A DNA stretch of 64,000 nucleotides from Streptomyces sp. NRRL S-340 (GCF_000720185.1 NZ_JOIY01000024.1:1-64000), one strand, 5' to 3'; positions 46,137 to 57,415 are shown, numbered from the stretch's first letter. Made by a program: numbers and translations. Notes: a model not told the origin generated them from the sequence alone.

Positions 46137-46843
46137 CGGGCCTCTCCTTCCGGTGTGTCCCCGGCGGCGGCCCCCAGGTAGCCGCAGGCGGCGGCCCTGC
46201 GCAGCGCCTCCTGCTTCGCGCCAGGCGCGTCCAGCGGCCCGTCGACGAGTCCGGCGAAGCCGATCGCGATGCGTTCGCCGCCGATCGGCACGAGACCGAC
46301 CTCGGCGCTCTCCCCCGGTCCGAACCGCACCGACGAGCCGGCGGGCACCGCCAGGTGCGTGCCGTAGGCGGCGGCCCGGTCGAAGTCGAGACGCGGGTTG
46401 GCCTCGAAGAAGTGGAAGTGGGAGGTGACGGAGACGGGGACGGCCGCCGTGTTGGTGACCGTGAGCCGCAGGGCGGGCCCGGGGTCGGCGTGCCGCGGGC
46501 CGGGCAGCAGCGCGCCCGGGCCCTCCTCGCCCAGGGAGCCGCCGGCGAGGGGTTCGGTGACGATCGCGAGCCGTGACCCGTCGTCGAAGACGGCCTCCAC
46601 GTGGACCTCCGTGACCACGTCGGCGACGCCCGGCAGGACGTCGTCCGGGCCGAGCACCGTACGGGCGCGCTCGATCGCCTCGGCGAGCCGGGCGCCGTCG
46701 CGGGCGGCCTCGCACACCGTGTCGGCGATCAGCGCGGTGGCCTCCGGCACGTTGAGCCGCAGGCCGCGGGACCTGCGGGCGCGGGCCAGCTCGGCGGCGC
46801 TGAAGAGCAGCAGCCGGTCACGCTCGGTGGGGGTCAGTCTCAC
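46133..46843 (-). CDS. ureAB: Fused urease gamma-beta-like subunit
   Basis: A 236-aa fusion. Residues 1-100 are gamma-like (LTPTERDRLLLFSAAELARARRSRGLRLNVPEA, LPGVADVVTEVHVEAVFDDG), and about 110-225 beta-like (VTNTAAVPVSVTSHFHFFEANPRLDFDRAAAYG, VRFGPGESAEVGLVPIGG). Such UreAB fusions occur in some actinobacteria and in Helicobacter UreA. First gene of the putative operon; ATGA-type overlap with ureC. Start: ATG at 46843. Two dyads lie 27 and 96 nt upstream. Confidence 0.88.
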   Translation of the reverse strand: MRLTPTERDRLLLFSAAELARARRSRGLRLNVPEATALIADTVCEAARDGARLAEAIERARTVLGPDDVLPGVADVVTEVHVEAVFDDGSRLAIVTEPLAGGSLGEEGPGALLPGPRHADPGPALRLTVTNTAAVPVSVTSHFHFFEANPRLDFDRAAAYGTHLAVPAGSSVRFGPGESAEVGLVPIGGERIAIGFAGLVDGPLDAPGAKQEALRRAAACGYLGAAAGDTPEGEAR

Positions 46844-46869
46844 GCGGCGGCACCTCCTTGGCTTCCTGA

Positions 46870-46890
46870 GTTTAGAACGACACTCTAAAC
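46870..46890. promoter_or_regulatory. Dyad operator upstream of ureAB (site 1)
   Basis: GTTTAGA (46870-46876) and its exact reverse complement TCTAAAC (46884-46890) flank 7 nt. It lies 27 bp before the ureAB ATG, in an AT-rich patch. Candidate site for the operon TetR regulator. Confidence 0.6.
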
Positions 46891-46938
46891 AGCAGTGACA
46901 AGGAAGGGGAAGGCATGGGGGGTGTGCGACCGCGTCAC

Positions 46939-46959
46939 ATTTGGAGCAACACTCAAACC
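46939..46959. promoter_or_regulatory. Related dyad (site 2)
   Basis: A 21-bp imperfect copy of site 1 (ATTTGGA, 7 nt, TCAAACC) shares the central ACACTC and flanking T/A blocks. Spacing from site 1 is 69 bp, 6.5 helical turns, so the two sites face opposite helix sides. The rest of 46844-47022 carries no supported gene. Confidence 0.5.
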
Positions 46960-47022
46960 AGGACGCGGGGGACGCGCGAGGAGTACGGGGAGGAACGCGG
47001 GAGGAAGCCGTCAGGAACGCAC

Positions 47023-47059
47023 GAAGGCCGCCGCGGACGCGGTGTCCGCGGCGGCCTTC
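47023..47059. terminator. Terminator of ilvE
   Basis: A perfect 16-bp stem (47023-47038 with 47044-47059) and 5-nt loop lie about 104 nt after the ilvE stop on the minus strand. Confidence 0.75.
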
Positions 47060-47162
47060 CGTGGGAGGCGGGTGCGATCAGGACCTGTCCGGTGGAACAG
47101 GCCCCCGACGCCGGTCAGGCGCCGTGAGTTCCCGGGGCCTCGACCGGCCTGACGAGGGCTGG

Positions 47163-48251
47163 CTAGCCGAGCCGGTGCATCCAGCCGTGCTTGTCCTCGG
47201 TGACGCCCCGCTGGATGTCGAGCAGGGCCTGGCGCAGCCGCATGGTGACCTCGCCGGGCTCGCCGCCCGACTGCTGCCACTGGGCGTTCGCACGCTTGAC
47301 CGTGCCCACGGGGGTGATCACGGCGGCCGTGCCGCAGGCGAAGACCTCGGTCAGCGTGCCGTTCTCGGAGTCGCGCTGCCACTGGTCGACGGAGACCCGG
47401 GCCTCCTCGGCCTGGTAGCCGAGGTCACGGGCGACGGTGAGGAGCGAGTCGCGGGTGACGCCCTCCAGGATCGAGCCGCTGAGCGTGGGCGTGACGATCT
47501 TGTCGCCGTACACGAAGTACAGGTTCATGCCGCCCAGTTCCTCGACCCACTTGTGCTCCACGGCGTCGAGGTAGCAGACCTGGTCGCAGCCCTCGGCGGC
47601 GGCCTCGGCCTGGGCGAGCAGGGAGGCCGCGTAGTTGCCGCCGGTCTTGGCGTCGCCCATGCCGCCGGGGACGGCGCGGACGCGGTCCTCGGAGGCCCAG
47701 ATGGAGACGGGCTTGACCCCGCCGGGGAAGTACGCCCCCGCCGGGGAGGCGATCACGAGGAACAGGTACTCGTTGGCCGGCTTGACGCCGAGACCGACCT
47801 CGGTGGCGATCATGAACGGGCGCAGGTACAGGGACTCCTCGCCGCCGTGCGCCGGCACCCAGTCCTTGTCCTGCCGGACCAGCACGTCACAGGCCTCGAT
47901 GAAGGTCTCGACGGGCAGCTCGGGCATGGCGAGCCGGCGCGCGGAGGCCTGGAAACGCCGGGCGTTCTTCTCCGGGCGGAAGGTGGCGACCGAGCCGTCG
48001 GGCTGGCGGTAGGCCTTCAGGCCCTCGAAGATCTCCTGGGCGTAGTGCAGGACGGTCGTGGCCGGGTCCATGGGGATCGGCGCGTACGGAACGAGCTGAC
48101 CGTCGTGCCAGCCCCGGCCCTCGGTCCACCTGATCGTCACCATGTGGTCGGTGAAGTGGCGGCCGAACCCCGGGTTGGCCAGGAGCGCGTCGCGCTCGGC
48201 GGCGGAGAGCGGGTTGGCCGAGGGCTTGAGCTCGATCGTGGGCGTCGTCAT
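47163..48251 (-). CDS. ilvE: Branched-chain amino-acid aminotransferase
   Basis: A 362-aa class IV PLP aminotransferase that performs the last step of leucine, isoleucine and valine synthesis. Conserved [14 protein letters not shown] opening, [34 protein letters not shown], the PLP Lys in [13 protein letters not shown], and [13 protein letters not shown] near the end. ATG at 48251 with a GGACACTC leader. Transcribed in the same direction as leuB but separated by a 305-bp gap with a long hairpin, so likely a separate unit. Confidence 0.96.
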   Translation of the reverse strand: MTTPTIELKPSANPLSAAERDALLANPGFGRHFTDHMVTIRWTEGRGWHDGQLVPYAPIPMDPATTVLHYAQEIFEGLKAYRQPDGSVATFRPEKNARRFQASARRLAMPELPVETFIEACDVLVRQDKDWVPAHGGEESLYLRPFMIATEVGLGVKPANEYLFLVIASPAGAYFPGGVKPVSIWASEDRVRAVPGGMGDAKTGGNYAASLLAQAEAAAEGCDQVCYLDAVEHKWVEELGGMNLYFVYGDKIVTPTLSGSILEGVTRDSLLTVARDLGYQAEEARVSVDQWQRDSENGTLTEVFACGTAAVITPVGTVKRANAQWQQSGGEPGEVTMRLRQALLDIQRGVTEDKHGWMHRLG

Positions 48252-48410
48252 GAGTGAGTGTCCTTCACCGAGTTGTCGTGACGGGCCGCGCTCACGCCCG
48301 CACGGCCCGTGGCCGGTGCTGGGACGTCCGAGCATTCCCTCATGTCGCGGCTCCGCGTTCGATTATCGCGCGGGCGCCGCGGCGGGCGGAAACGGGGTGA
48401 ATGCGGCCCG

Positions 48411-48459
48411 GGTCCTTCCGGTGGCGCTCCTTCTCCCGCGGAGATCCACCGGAAGGGCC
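48411..48459. terminator. Long hairpin between leuB and ilvE
   Basis: A 14-bp stem with one G-T pair (48411-48424 with 48446-48459) and a loop that can form an inner CTCC/GGAG pair lie 98 nt past the leuB stop. It is probably the leuB terminator. The remaining gap (48252-48556) shows no gene. Confidence 0.65.
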
Positions 48460-48556
48460 CCAGGGTTCGATGGTGGCACCCGGCGGCGGACAGGGGGAAG
48501 CCGCCGGGCGCGGTGTGCGACCCGACGGCTTCGAAGAGATCCGAGCGGCCTGGGGG

Positions 48557-49600
48557 TCAGCCGGCTACTCGTACGGCGAGCGCGTCGCCGATCTCGGCGG
48601 TGGTGCGCTCGGGCAGCGCGCCGCGCTCCGCGAGGTCGGCGGAGACGGCGTCCTCGATCCGGGTCGCCTCGGCGTCGTAGCCGAGGTGGCGCAGGAGCAG
48701 GGCGACGGAGAGCACGGTGGCCGTGGGGTCGGCCTTGCCCTGGCCCGCGATGTCCGGGGCCGAGCCGTGCACCGGCTCGAACATGGACGGGAACTCGCGG
48801 CTCGGGTTGATGTTCCCCGAGGCCGCGACGCCGATGCCGCCGGAGACGGCCGCGGCGAGGTCGGTGATGATGTCGCCGAAGAGGTTGTCGGTGACGATGA
48901 CGTCGAACCGCTCGGGCTGGGTGACCAGGTAGATGGTCGCCGCGTCGACGTGGATGTACTCGGTGGTGACCTCGGGGTACTCCTCGGCCACCTGGTTGAA
49001 GATGTTCGTCCACAGGTGACCGGCGAAGGTCAGCACGTTGTTCTTGTGGACGAGCGTGAGCTTCTTGCGGGGGCGGGCCTGGGCGCGGGCGAAGGCGTCA
49101 CGGACGACGCGCTCGACACCGTAGGCCGTGTTGACGGAGACCTCGGTGGCGACCTCGTGCGCGGTGCCCTTGCGGATCGTGCCGCCGTTGCCGGTGTACG
49201 GGCCTTCGGTGCCCTCGCGGACGACGACGAAGTCGATCCGCGGCTCGCCCGCGAGCGGGGTGGCGACACCCGGGAGCAGCTTGCTCGGGCGCAGGTTGAC
49301 GTGGTGGTCGAAGGCGAAGCGGAGCTTGAGCAGGAAGCCGCGCTCCAGGACACCGGAGGGCACCGACGGGTCACCGATCGCGCCCAGCAGGATCGCGTCG
49401 TGACCCTTGAGGGCGTCGAGGTCGGCGTCGGTGAGGGTCTCACCGGTGGCGTGGTAGCGCCGGGCGCCGAAGTCGTACTCCTCGGTCTCCAGCTTCACAT
49501 CCTGCGGGAGGGCGGCGGCCAGGACCTTCAGCCCCTCGGCCACCACTTCCTGGCCGATGCCGTCACCGGGGATCACTGCGAGATCGATGCTGCGAGACAT
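48557..49600 (-). CDS. leuB: 3-isopropylmalate dehydrogenase
   Basis: A 347-aa NAD-dependent beta-decarboxylating dehydrogenase, third enzyme of leucine synthesis; it also oxidises the erythro-beta-methylmalate produced in the CimA route. [17 protein letters not shown] at the N-terminus, [19 protein letters not shown] region, [15 protein letters not shown] and [18 protein letters not shown] are typical. ATG at 49600. Confidence 0.96.
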   Translation of the reverse strand: MSRSIDLAVIPGDGIGQEVVAEGLKVLAAALPQDVKLETEEYDFGARRYHATGETLTDADLDALKGHDAILLGAIGDPSVPSGVLERGFLLKLRFAFDHHVNLRPSKLLPGVATPLAGEPRIDFVVVREGTEGPYTGNGGTIRKGTAHEVATEVSVNTAYGVERVVRDAFARAQARPRKKLTLVHKNNVLTFAGHLWTNIFNQVAEEYPEVTTEYIHVDAATIYLVTQPERFDVIVTDNLFGDIITDLAAAVSGGIGVAASGNINPSREFPSMFEPVHGSAPDIAGQGKADPTATVLSVALLLRHLGYDAEATRIEDAVSADLAERGALPERTTAEIGDALAVRVAG

Positions 49601-49668
49601 GTCGGCACCCTACCCCTCGTCCCGAGAGATGACATGGAGTGTCCGGTATCTGGACACAGGCGGGTGGC

Positions 49669-49800
49669 TCAGTGGCCGGTCTCGCCGCCGTTGTCGCGGC
49701 GGTCCAGAGCGCGCTGGAGAGCCGCGGCGGCGTTCTTGCGGTCGGACTCGGCCGTACGGGAGGCGTGGCGGACTCGGAGGCGGACGGTCGTCTCGGCCAT
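49669..49800 (-). CDS. Small basic protein
   Basis: A 43-aa protein, MAETTVRLRVRHASRTAESD then an Ala/Arg helix. A strong ribosome site (AAGGAG, 10 nt upstream) decides the ATG at 49800. No recognised domain. Monocistronic, upstream of leuB on the same strand. Confidence 0.6.
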   Translation of the reverse strand: MAETTVRLRVRHASRTAESDRKNAAAALQRALDRRDNGGETGH

Positions 49801-50111
49801 GGGGATCGACTCCTTCGTGACACACGGCAGCGGCGCACGGATGCGGCGCACCGGCAGAGGGATACGAGAGGCCGGAGTGGGCGGGGAGCGGGGCCGCAGG
49901 GGTGTCCTGCCAGGGGCCCGGCTCACGGCCGCCATTCGCTGGATCAGCGAGACGTTCGGCTCCTACAAAACTAGGCCAGGACCGCGCCCCTGTCTGCACA
50001 ATTACTCGGACTTCCTACTATCTGAGACGGTGAACCCGGCCGTACGGCTGACGCGGGCCTGCCACACGCCCGTGACCTGGGGAGATTCCCGCAAGGCCGC
50101 GCACGGCGCCT
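49801..50111. other. Intergenic, no supported gene
   Basis: 311 bp between the small gene and the acetyltransferase. The segment 49960-50030 is unusually AT-rich for this genome (CTACAAAACTAG, CACAATTACTC), which suggests a promoter region. No coding frame is supported. Confidence 0.5.
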
Positions 50112-50648
50112 TCAGGTGACGTCGCCGTCCCGCCAGTCGAAGACCAGTTCGGCACCGGGGTCGGCCGCGGCGGCGCGGGGCCAGACGTAGGTGGACCCCT
50201 CCTCCCCGGGCAGCCGGACCACGCCGTCCGGGCCGAGCGCGCACACCGGTCCGGGCCAGGGCCGCCAGCCCCGGGCCGCGTAGAGCCGGGCGCCGGCCTC
50301 GCTCGCCGAGAGGGCGCCGAGATCGTAGGCGCGGGCCAGGACCTGCTCCAGGGCGTCCATGACGAGCGTCCCGAGACCGGTGCGCCGGACGTCCTCGCGG
50401 ACGGCGACGGCCTCCACGTACCCGGTGCGCAGCCAGCGTCCGCGCAGCCGGACCCGCCGCATGACGACCGAGCCGTGCGCGGCGAGGCCGTGCTCGTCGT
50501 GCACCAGGGCGTGCATGCCGCCCAGGGAGTGGTCCCAGTCGTGGTCGCTGAAGTCGCCGTCGAAGGCGTCGTCCAGGAGCGTGCGGACGGCGCGGAGTTC
50601 GGCGGGGGTGAGCCCGGCGGTGTGGACGGTGCGTATCGCGGCTGTCAT
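50112..50648 (-). CDS. AAC(2')-I-like aminoglycoside 2'-N-acetyltransferase (GNAT)
   Basis: A 178-aa GNAT protein that closely follows the AAC(2')-I pattern known from mycobacteria: FDGDFSDHDWDHSLGGMHALV, AAHGSVVMRRVRLRGRWLRTG, YVEAVAVREDVRRTGLG (acetyl-CoA loop), YDLGALSASEAGARLYAARG, and a C-terminal VFDWRDGDV. AAC(2') enzymes acetylate aminoglycosides; many chromosomal copies have another primary role. Activity on a given drug is not implied. ATG at 50648. Divergent from the DUF5988 gene. Confidence 0.85.
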   Translation of the reverse strand: MTAAIRTVHTAGLTPAELRAVRTLLDDAFDGDFSDHDWDHSLGGMHALVHDEHGLAAHGSVVMRRVRLRGRWLRTGYVEAVAVREDVRRTGLGTLVMDALEQVLARAYDLGALSASEAGARLYAARGWRPWPGPVCALGPDGVVRLPGEEGSTYVWPRAAAADPGAELVFDWRDGDVT

Positions 50649-50789
50649 CGGGCCAGTATCCCGGCCCCCGGCGGGCGGCGGTCCGGCATTCCGGTCCCCG
50701 GCGGGCGGCGGGCCGGGCCCGGATCGCCCACACGGCTGATCGTCCGCGCGGCAGGCGGCATCGGGGCGCGGCGGGGGAACGGTGAGGTC

Positions 50790-50996
50790 ATGAACGACAC
50801 GGCCAAGGCACTGCTGGAGGGCGGCCCGCAGGACCTGCCCGAGAGGATCGTCCCGGTCACCGCGCCCGGGGAGGACGTGAAGATCGAGCTGCGCAACGGC
50901 TACGAGCACTTCCGGCCGACCTCGCGCCACGCGGACACCCCGGAGGGCAGGCTCCCGGTGTACGAGTGGTGGGAGCGGACGGAACTGCCCGGCTAG
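50790..50996 (+). CDS. DUF5988-type small protein
   Basis: A 68-aa protein resembling the DUF5988 family of actinobacteria: MNDTAKALLEGGPQDLPER, YEHFRPTSRHAD, PVYEWWERTE. Function unknown. ATG at 50790 with a GGTGAGG site. Convergent with pruA; a clean terminator follows. Confidence 0.75.
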   Translation: MNDTAKALLEGGPQDLPERIVPVTAPGEDVKIELRNGYEHFRPTSRHADTPEGRLPVYEWWERTELPG

Positions 50997-51046
50997 CGGC
51001 GCACGGCCGGCCGGAGCGGGCCGGCCGGCGCGGCGGCGGGCATGCG

Positions 51047-51079
51047 AACGGGCCGGGTCCTCGGCGGACCCGGCCCGTT
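51047..51079. terminator. Bidirectional terminator DUF5988 / pruA
   Basis: A perfect 14-bp stem (51047-51060 with 51066-51079) and 5-nt loop lie 50 nt after the plus-strand gene and 12 nt after the pruA stop. Confidence 0.8.
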
Positions 51080-51090
51080 GCGCGCGGGCG

Positions 51091-52722
<1,632 letters not shown>

Positions 52723-52776
52723 GGGTTCCGTAACTCCTTGACTTGAGCGGTGTTTCGAGCTGTGGAGCGGGCTCGC

Positions 52777-53703
52777 TCAGCCCTTGCTGACCATCGAGCG
52801 GACGAAGAAGCGCAGGTTGGCCGGCTTCTCGGCGAGACGGCGCATGAAGTAGCCGTACCAGTCGGTGCCGTAGGCGGTGTAGACGCGCATGCGGTGGCCC
52901 TCGGCGGCCAGCCGCAGGTGCTCGTCGCCGCGGATGCCGTACAGCATCTGGAACTCGTACTCGTCGAGCTTGCGGCCGGCCGTGCGGGCCAGCTCCTGCG
53001 CGATGGAGATGAGGCGCGGGTCGTGGGACCCGATCATCGGGTAGCCCTCGCCCTCCATCAGGGTGCGCAGGATCCGCACGTACGCCTTGTCGATCTCGTG
53101 CTTGTCCTGGTAGGCGACTTCGGCGGGCTCCTTGTAGGCGCCCTTCACCAACCGTACGCGAGAGCCGCTCGCGGCGAGGCGGCGCGCGTCGGCCTCGGTG
53201 CGGAAGAGGTACGCCTGGATGACGCAGCCGGTCTGCGGGAAGTCCTTCCGCAGCTCCTCGTGGATGGCGAACATCGAGTCGAGGGTGGTGTGGTCCTCGG
53301 CGTCCAGGGTGACCGTGGTGCCGATGGCGGCGGCGGCCTCGACGACCGGGCGGACGTTGGCGAGGGCCAGCTCGTGGCCGCCCGGCAGCGCCTGGCCGAA
53401 CATCGACAGCTTCACGGACATCTCGACCCGCGGGCCGAGGTCCAGGTCCTTGATGTGGTCGATCAGCGCCAGGTAGGCGTCGCGGGCGGCGGTGGCCTGC
53501 CCGGGGGTGGTGATGTCCTCGCCGACCACGTCCATGGTCAGCTCCAGGCCCTTGCCGGTCAGGTCCGCGATGATGGGGACGATGTCGTCCACGGTCTCGC
53601 CCGGGATGAAGCGGTCCACGACCTGCTTGGTCACCGGGGCCGCCGAGATCAGGCGTCGCATCCGGTCGCTGCGCGACGCGGCAAGAATCACGGGACCCAG
53701 CAC
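52777..53703 (-). CDS. putA: Proline dehydrogenase
   Basis: A 308-aa monofunctional FAD proline dehydrogenase (PRODH barrel) that oxidises proline to P5C. Key segments: MSVKLSMFGQALPGG, TVTLDAEDHTTLDSMF, RVRLVKGAYKEP, and YEFQMLYGIRG with the RxxR-type active-site region near the end. GTG at 53703 follows a GGAGGTGCC ribosome site, which decides against the ATG at 53760. Divergent from the PucR-type regulator. Confidence 0.93.
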   Translation of the reverse strand: MLGPVILAASRSDRMRRLISAAPVTKQVVDRFIPGETVDDIVPIIADLTGKGLELTMDVVGEDITTPGQATAARDAYLALIDHIKDLDLGPRVEMSVKLSMFGQALPGGHELALANVRPVVEAAAAIGTTVTLDAEDHTTLDSMFAIHEELRKDFPQTGCVIQAYLFRTEADARRLAASGSRVRLVKGAYKEPAEVAYQDKHEIDKAYVRILRTLMEGEGYPMIGSHDPRLISIAQELARTAGRKLDEYEFQMLYGIRGDEHLRLAAEGHRMRVYTAYGTDWYGYFMRRLAEKPANLRFFVRSMVSKG

Positions 53704-53865
53704 GGGGCACCTCCACAACAGTGAGCACAAGGCCGCCACCCGACCGATCGGGAACGGCACGGAGAACCACCGTGAAAGTTAGGGATCCGTGCGATCGTCT
53801 GCCATCGACAGCTGTCACGCATCCGTGGACCCGATCTCAGACAGATGTATGAAGGTGCCGCGGGA

Positions 53866-55107
53866 ATGCGGGAGAATGCCCGGGTGACGGCGGATTACAA
53901 GGGCGACTACCAGGAGCTGGTCGACGAGATCTCGGAGCTGCTGGGCGCTCCGGCCACCCTGGAGAACCGGAACTTCGAGCTGATCGCCTTCGGCGCCTAC
54001 GACAGCGAGGGCGACCTGGACCCCTCGGCGCTGGACCCGGTGCGCACCCGCTCGATCCTCACCCGCCGCTCGACGGCGGCGGTCCGCCGCTGGTTCGAGG
54101 GGTTCGGCATCACCCGGGCCACCGGACCGGTCCGGATCCCGCCCACCCCCGAGGCCGGCGTCTACCGGGGACGGATCTGCCTGCCGGTACGCCACCGGGG
54201 AGTGGTCCTCGGTTACGTCTGGCTGCTGGTCGACGAACCGGGTCCCGACGAACCCCGGCTGGCGGCGGCCATGCGGGTGACCGCGCGGATCGGCGCGCTC
54301 CTCGCGGACGAGGCGCAGCACGGCGCCGACCTCACCCGTGAGCTGCGCGCGGTGCTGACCGCCGAGCGGGGCTGGCCGCAGGACATGGCGGTGGCCGAGC
54401 TGCGCACGGCGCTGGGGGCGCGCGCGGAGGGGCCGCACACGATGGTGTGCGTGGCCCCCTGGCCCTCGGCCGACCCGGACGACGCGCCGTCGGTGCGGAC
54501 CCTGCCGGGCGCGACGGCGTTGTGCACCGTGCCGTGGGGAACGGCGGACCAGTGCCTGGCGCTGCTGGTGCGGCTGCGCTCGGCGGACACGCTGACCCCG
54601 GCGGTGTCCGCGGCGACCCGGCTGCTGGAGCGCGCGGCGGCAGGGCACACCACGGCGGGCGCGGCGCCGGGGGGCGCGGTGCGCCGCGGGGGGGCCGGGG
54701 TGGCCGCGGGGGTGGCCGCCGGGCGGTCGGGCCCGGCCGAACTGGGGACGGCCTGGACCCAGGCCGTCGCGGCGGCCCGCGCCGCACTCGCCGAGCCCCG
54801 GCTCGGCCCGGTCGCGCAGTGGGCCCGCCTCGGCCCGTACCGCCTGCTGACCTCGCTGTCCCCCGAGGCGCGGCACGACGCGGCGGTGGGGCCGCTCCTC
54901 GCCCCCGCGCACCAGGAGCTGGCGCGCACCGCCGAGGTCTACCTGGACTGCGCGGGCCAGGCCGGCCGCACCGCCGCCGAGCTGGGCGTGCACCGCCAGA
55001 CCCTGTACTACCGGCTGTCCCGGGTGGAGCAGCTGACGGGCCTGGACCTGGACGACGGCGAGGACCGGCTGCTGCTGCACATGGCGCTGAAGGCGGCGCG
55101 GCTGTAG
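53866..55107 (+). CDS. putR: PucR/CdaR-type regulator, probable PutR
   Basis: About 413 aa. N-terminal effector region and a C-terminal PucR helix-turn-helix ([40 protein letters not shown]). A PucR-family activator divergent from putA-pruA is the conserved PutR arrangement in actinobacteria, where it activates proline catabolism in response to proline (family knowledge). Starts at ATG 53866 or GTG 53884 (the latter with GGGAG 9 nt upstream) are both plausible. Confidence 0.88.
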   Translation: MRENARVTADYKGDYQELVDEISELLGAPATLENRNFELIAFGAYDSEGDLDPSALDPVRTRSILTRRSTAAVRRWFEGFGITRATGPVRIPPTPEAGVYRGRICLPVRHRGVVLGYVWLLVDEPGPDEPRLAAAMRVTARIGALLADEAQHGADLTRELRAVLTAERGWPQDMAVAELRTALGARAEGPHTMVCVAPWPSADPDDAPSVRTLPGATALCTVPWGTADQCLALLVRLRSADTLTPAVSAATRLLERAAAGHTTAGAAPGGAVRRGGAGVAAGVAAGRSGPAELGTAWTQAVAAARAALAEPRLGPVAQWARLGPYRLLTSLSPEARHDAAVGPLLAPAHQELARTAEVYLDCAGQAGRTAAELGVHRQTLYYRLSRVEQLTGLDLDDGEDRLLLHMALKAARL

Positions 55108-55123
55108 CCCGCCGCCTCCCCGG

Positions 55124-55717
55124 TCAGGCGCTCGGCGCGGCGCCCGCGACGACCCGGCGCAGGCCCTCGGTGAGCTGGTCGGCGCGGGTCGCGGTGTCGG
55201 GGTCGAAGAGCCACTGCACCATGAGGCCCTGGAGCAGGGTCTGGTAGAGGCGGCCCTCGGTGTCGACGGCCTCCTCGTCGAGGTCGGCCTCCGGAATGTC
55301 GTTGAAGAGCGGGAGGATTCCGGAGCGGCCCTCCTCCTGGGCCTGCGCGAGCAGCTTGCGCACCTCGGGCAGGCGGTCTCCCTGGAGGACCAGCTCCAGA
55401 CTCAGCAGCCAGATCGGGCGGGACTCGGGCACCGAGCGGATGATGCTCTCCCACACCTCCCGGAAGCGCTCCAGCGACCCGGCGGGCGTCCGGGCCGCCC
55501 CGCCCTCGGGCCGCGCGGGCCCGAAGCTGTCCCCCATCTCCTCGATCAGGGAGACGTACGCCTTCACCAGCAGCGCGTCCTTGGAGCCGTAGTGGTAGCC
55601 GATGGAGGCCAGGTTGGTCCCGGACTCCTTGACGATGTCGCGCGCGGTCGTGCGCACGAACCCCTTCTCCAGCAGGCAGCGCTTCGCGCCGTCGAGCAGA
55701 TCTTCGCGGTGTCCCAT
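55124..55717 (-). CDS. TetR-family regulator
   Basis: A 197-aa TetR regulator (LLDGAKRCLLEKGFVRTTARDIVKESGTNLASIGYHYGSKDALL HTH) with a helical ligand domain. ATG at 55717. It is divergent from a DHA2-type exporter with operator-like sequences between them (55743-55791), the classic autoregulated efflux arrangement. Ligand unknown. Confidence 0.9.
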   Translation of the reverse strand: MGHREDLLDGAKRCLLEKGFVRTTARDIVKESGTNLASIGYHYGSKDALLVKAYVSLIEEMGDSFGPARPEGGAARTPAGSLERFREVWESIIRSVPESRPIWLLSLELVLQGDRLPEVRKLLAQAQEEGRSGILPLFNDIPEADLDEEAVDTEGRLYQTLLQGLMVQWLFDPDTATRADQLTEGLRRVVAGAAPSA

Positions 55718-55742
55718 GTCCTCCAGCCTACCCACGGATCCA

Positions 55743-55791
55743 TACGACCGTCCCATACGGGCGTCTTACACAGACGATCTATACGGTCGTA
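55743..55791. promoter_or_regulatory. Candidate operator cluster for the TetR/exporter pair
   Basis: TACGACCGT (55743-55751) recurs inverted as ACGGTCGTA (55783-55791). Between them CGTCT (55762-55766) and AGACG (55772-55776) form a second small dyad. A plus-strand promoter-like TTACAC, 18 nt, TACTAG overlaps the cluster. Confidence 0.5.
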
Positions 55792-55822
55792 CTAGACATG
55801 CGTTTAAGACACTTGTACATTC

Positions 55823-57415
55823 ATGGCCATGACGAACTCGACGAGCACCACCACGACCGCGGCCGGTCTCGCCGGCCGCCGCGAATGGACCGCCCTCGGC
55901 GTGCTGATGCTGCCGCTGCTGCTGGTCTCGATGGACGTCTCGGTCCTCTACTTCGCCATCCCGGCGATCAGCGCGGACCTGGAGCCGACCGGCACCCAGC
56001 AGCTGTGGATCTTCGACATCTACGCGTTCGTCCTGGCCGGTCTGCTCATGACGATGGGCTCCCTGGGCGACCGCATCGGCCGCCGCCGGCTGCTCCTGAC
56101 CGGGGCCACCGCCTTCGGCGCCGCCTCCCTGGTGGCCGCGTACGCGAACAGCGCCGAGACGCTGATCGCCGCCCGCGCGGTGCTCGGCATCGGCGGCGCG
56201 ACCCTGATGCCCTCGACCATGGCGCTGGTGCGCACGATGTTCACCGACCCCGGCCAGCGGGCCAGGGCGATCGGCATCTGGTCCGGTGTGATGACCGCCG
56301 GCATCGCGCTCGGCTCGGTGCTCAGCGGCCTCCTGGTGCAGTACTTCTGGTGGGGCTCGGTCTTCCTGGTCAACCTGCCCGCGATGGCCCTGCTGCTGGT
56401 GCTCGGCCCGGTCCTGCTGCCCGAGTCGAAGAACCCCGCCCCCGGCCGCTTCGACCTGATCAGCGTGCCGCTGTCGATGGCCGCGGTGCTCCCCGTGGTC
56501 TACGGCCTCAAGGAGATCCCCTCCGAGGGGGTGCACCCGCTCTACGTCGCCTCGATCGCCACCGGTCTGCTCTTCGCCGCCGTCTTCGTCCGGCGCCAGC
56601 GCACCGCGGCCTCCCCGATGATCCCGCCGGCCCTCTTCCGCGGCCGGGGCTTCGCCCCCGCGGTGGTCCTGAACCTCGTCTCCTCGTTCGCCATGATGGG
56701 TTCGGCCTTCTACACCACCCAGTACCTGCAGTCGGTGCTCGGCAAGAGCGCGATGGAGGCGGCCCTGTGGGCGCTGCTGCCCTCGCTGCCGATCGGCATG
56801 GCGGCCCCGGTCGCCACGCAGCTGGTGCAGAAGGGCGTCAACCGGGCCTACGTGGTCACCACCGGCTTCGCGATCGGCGCGGCGGGCTACGGGATGCTGG
56901 TCCTGGCCGGGACGGACTCCCTGTGGCTGGTCCTGGCGGCCTGTGCCGTCCTGTCCTCCGGCATCGTGATGGTCATCTCCCAGATGACCGACCTGGCGCT
57001 GGGCGCGGCCCCGGCGGAGCAGGCGGGCGCGGCCTCCTCCCTCCTGGAGACCGGCTCGGAGTTCGGCGGCGCGCTCGGCATGGCGGTGCTCGGTTCCGTC
57101 GGCACCGCGATCTACCGGCACCGGATCCCCTCCGGCGCCCCCGCCGAGGCCCACGAGACCCTGGGCGGCGCCCTCGCGGTCGCCGGCCGGCTGCCGGGCC
57201 GCGCCGCGGAGGCCCTGGCGACGACGGCCCGGGAGGCGTTCACCAGCGGGATGCACGGCGCGGCCCTGGCCGGAGCGGCGCTGCTGGTGCCGGCCGGTGT
57301 CGCGGCGGCGGTCACCCTGCGCCGGGTGAACGTCCGCGAAGAGGCCCGGCCGGCCGCGCAGGCCGAGGAGATCACGCAGGCCGGGCGGGCCGGGACGGTG
57401 AAGGCGCCGGCCTGA
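55823..57415 (+). CDS. DHA2-family (EmrB/QacA-type) drug exporter
   Basis: A 530-aa major-facilitator exporter with about 14 predicted TMs. Motif A in [16 protein letters not shown], motif C-like region [19 protein letters not shown], and D1 in [16 protein letters not shown] are typical of QacA/SmvA multidrug proton antiporters. Substrates not predictable. ATG at 55823 or 55829; no ribosome site is evident. Controlled probably by the divergent TetR gene. Confidence 0.9.
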   Translation: MAMTNSTSTTTTAAGLAGRREWTALGVLMLPLLLVSMDVSVLYFAIPAISADLEPTGTQQLWIFDIYAFVLAGLLMTMGSLGDRIGRRRLLLTGATAFGAASLVAAYANSAETLIAARAVLGIGGATLMPSTMALVRTMFTDPGQRARAIGIWSGVMTAGIALGSVLSGLLVQYFWWGSVFLVNLPAMALLLVLGPVLLPESKNPAPGRFDLISVPLSMAAVLPVVYGLKEIPSEGVHPLYVASIATGLLFAAVFVRRQRTAASPMIPPALFRGRGFAPAVVLNLVSSFAMMGSAFYTTQYLQSVLGKSAMEAALWALLPSLPIGMAAPVATQLVQKGVNRAYVVTTGFAIGAAGYGMLVLAGTDSLWLVLAACAVLSSGIVMVISQMTDLALGAAPAEQAGAASSLLETGSEFGGALGMAVLGSVGTAIYRHRIPSGAPAEAHETLGGALAVAGRLPGRAAEALATTAREAFTSGMHGAALAGAALLVPAGVAAAVTLRRVNVREEARPAAQAEEITQAGRAGTVKAPA

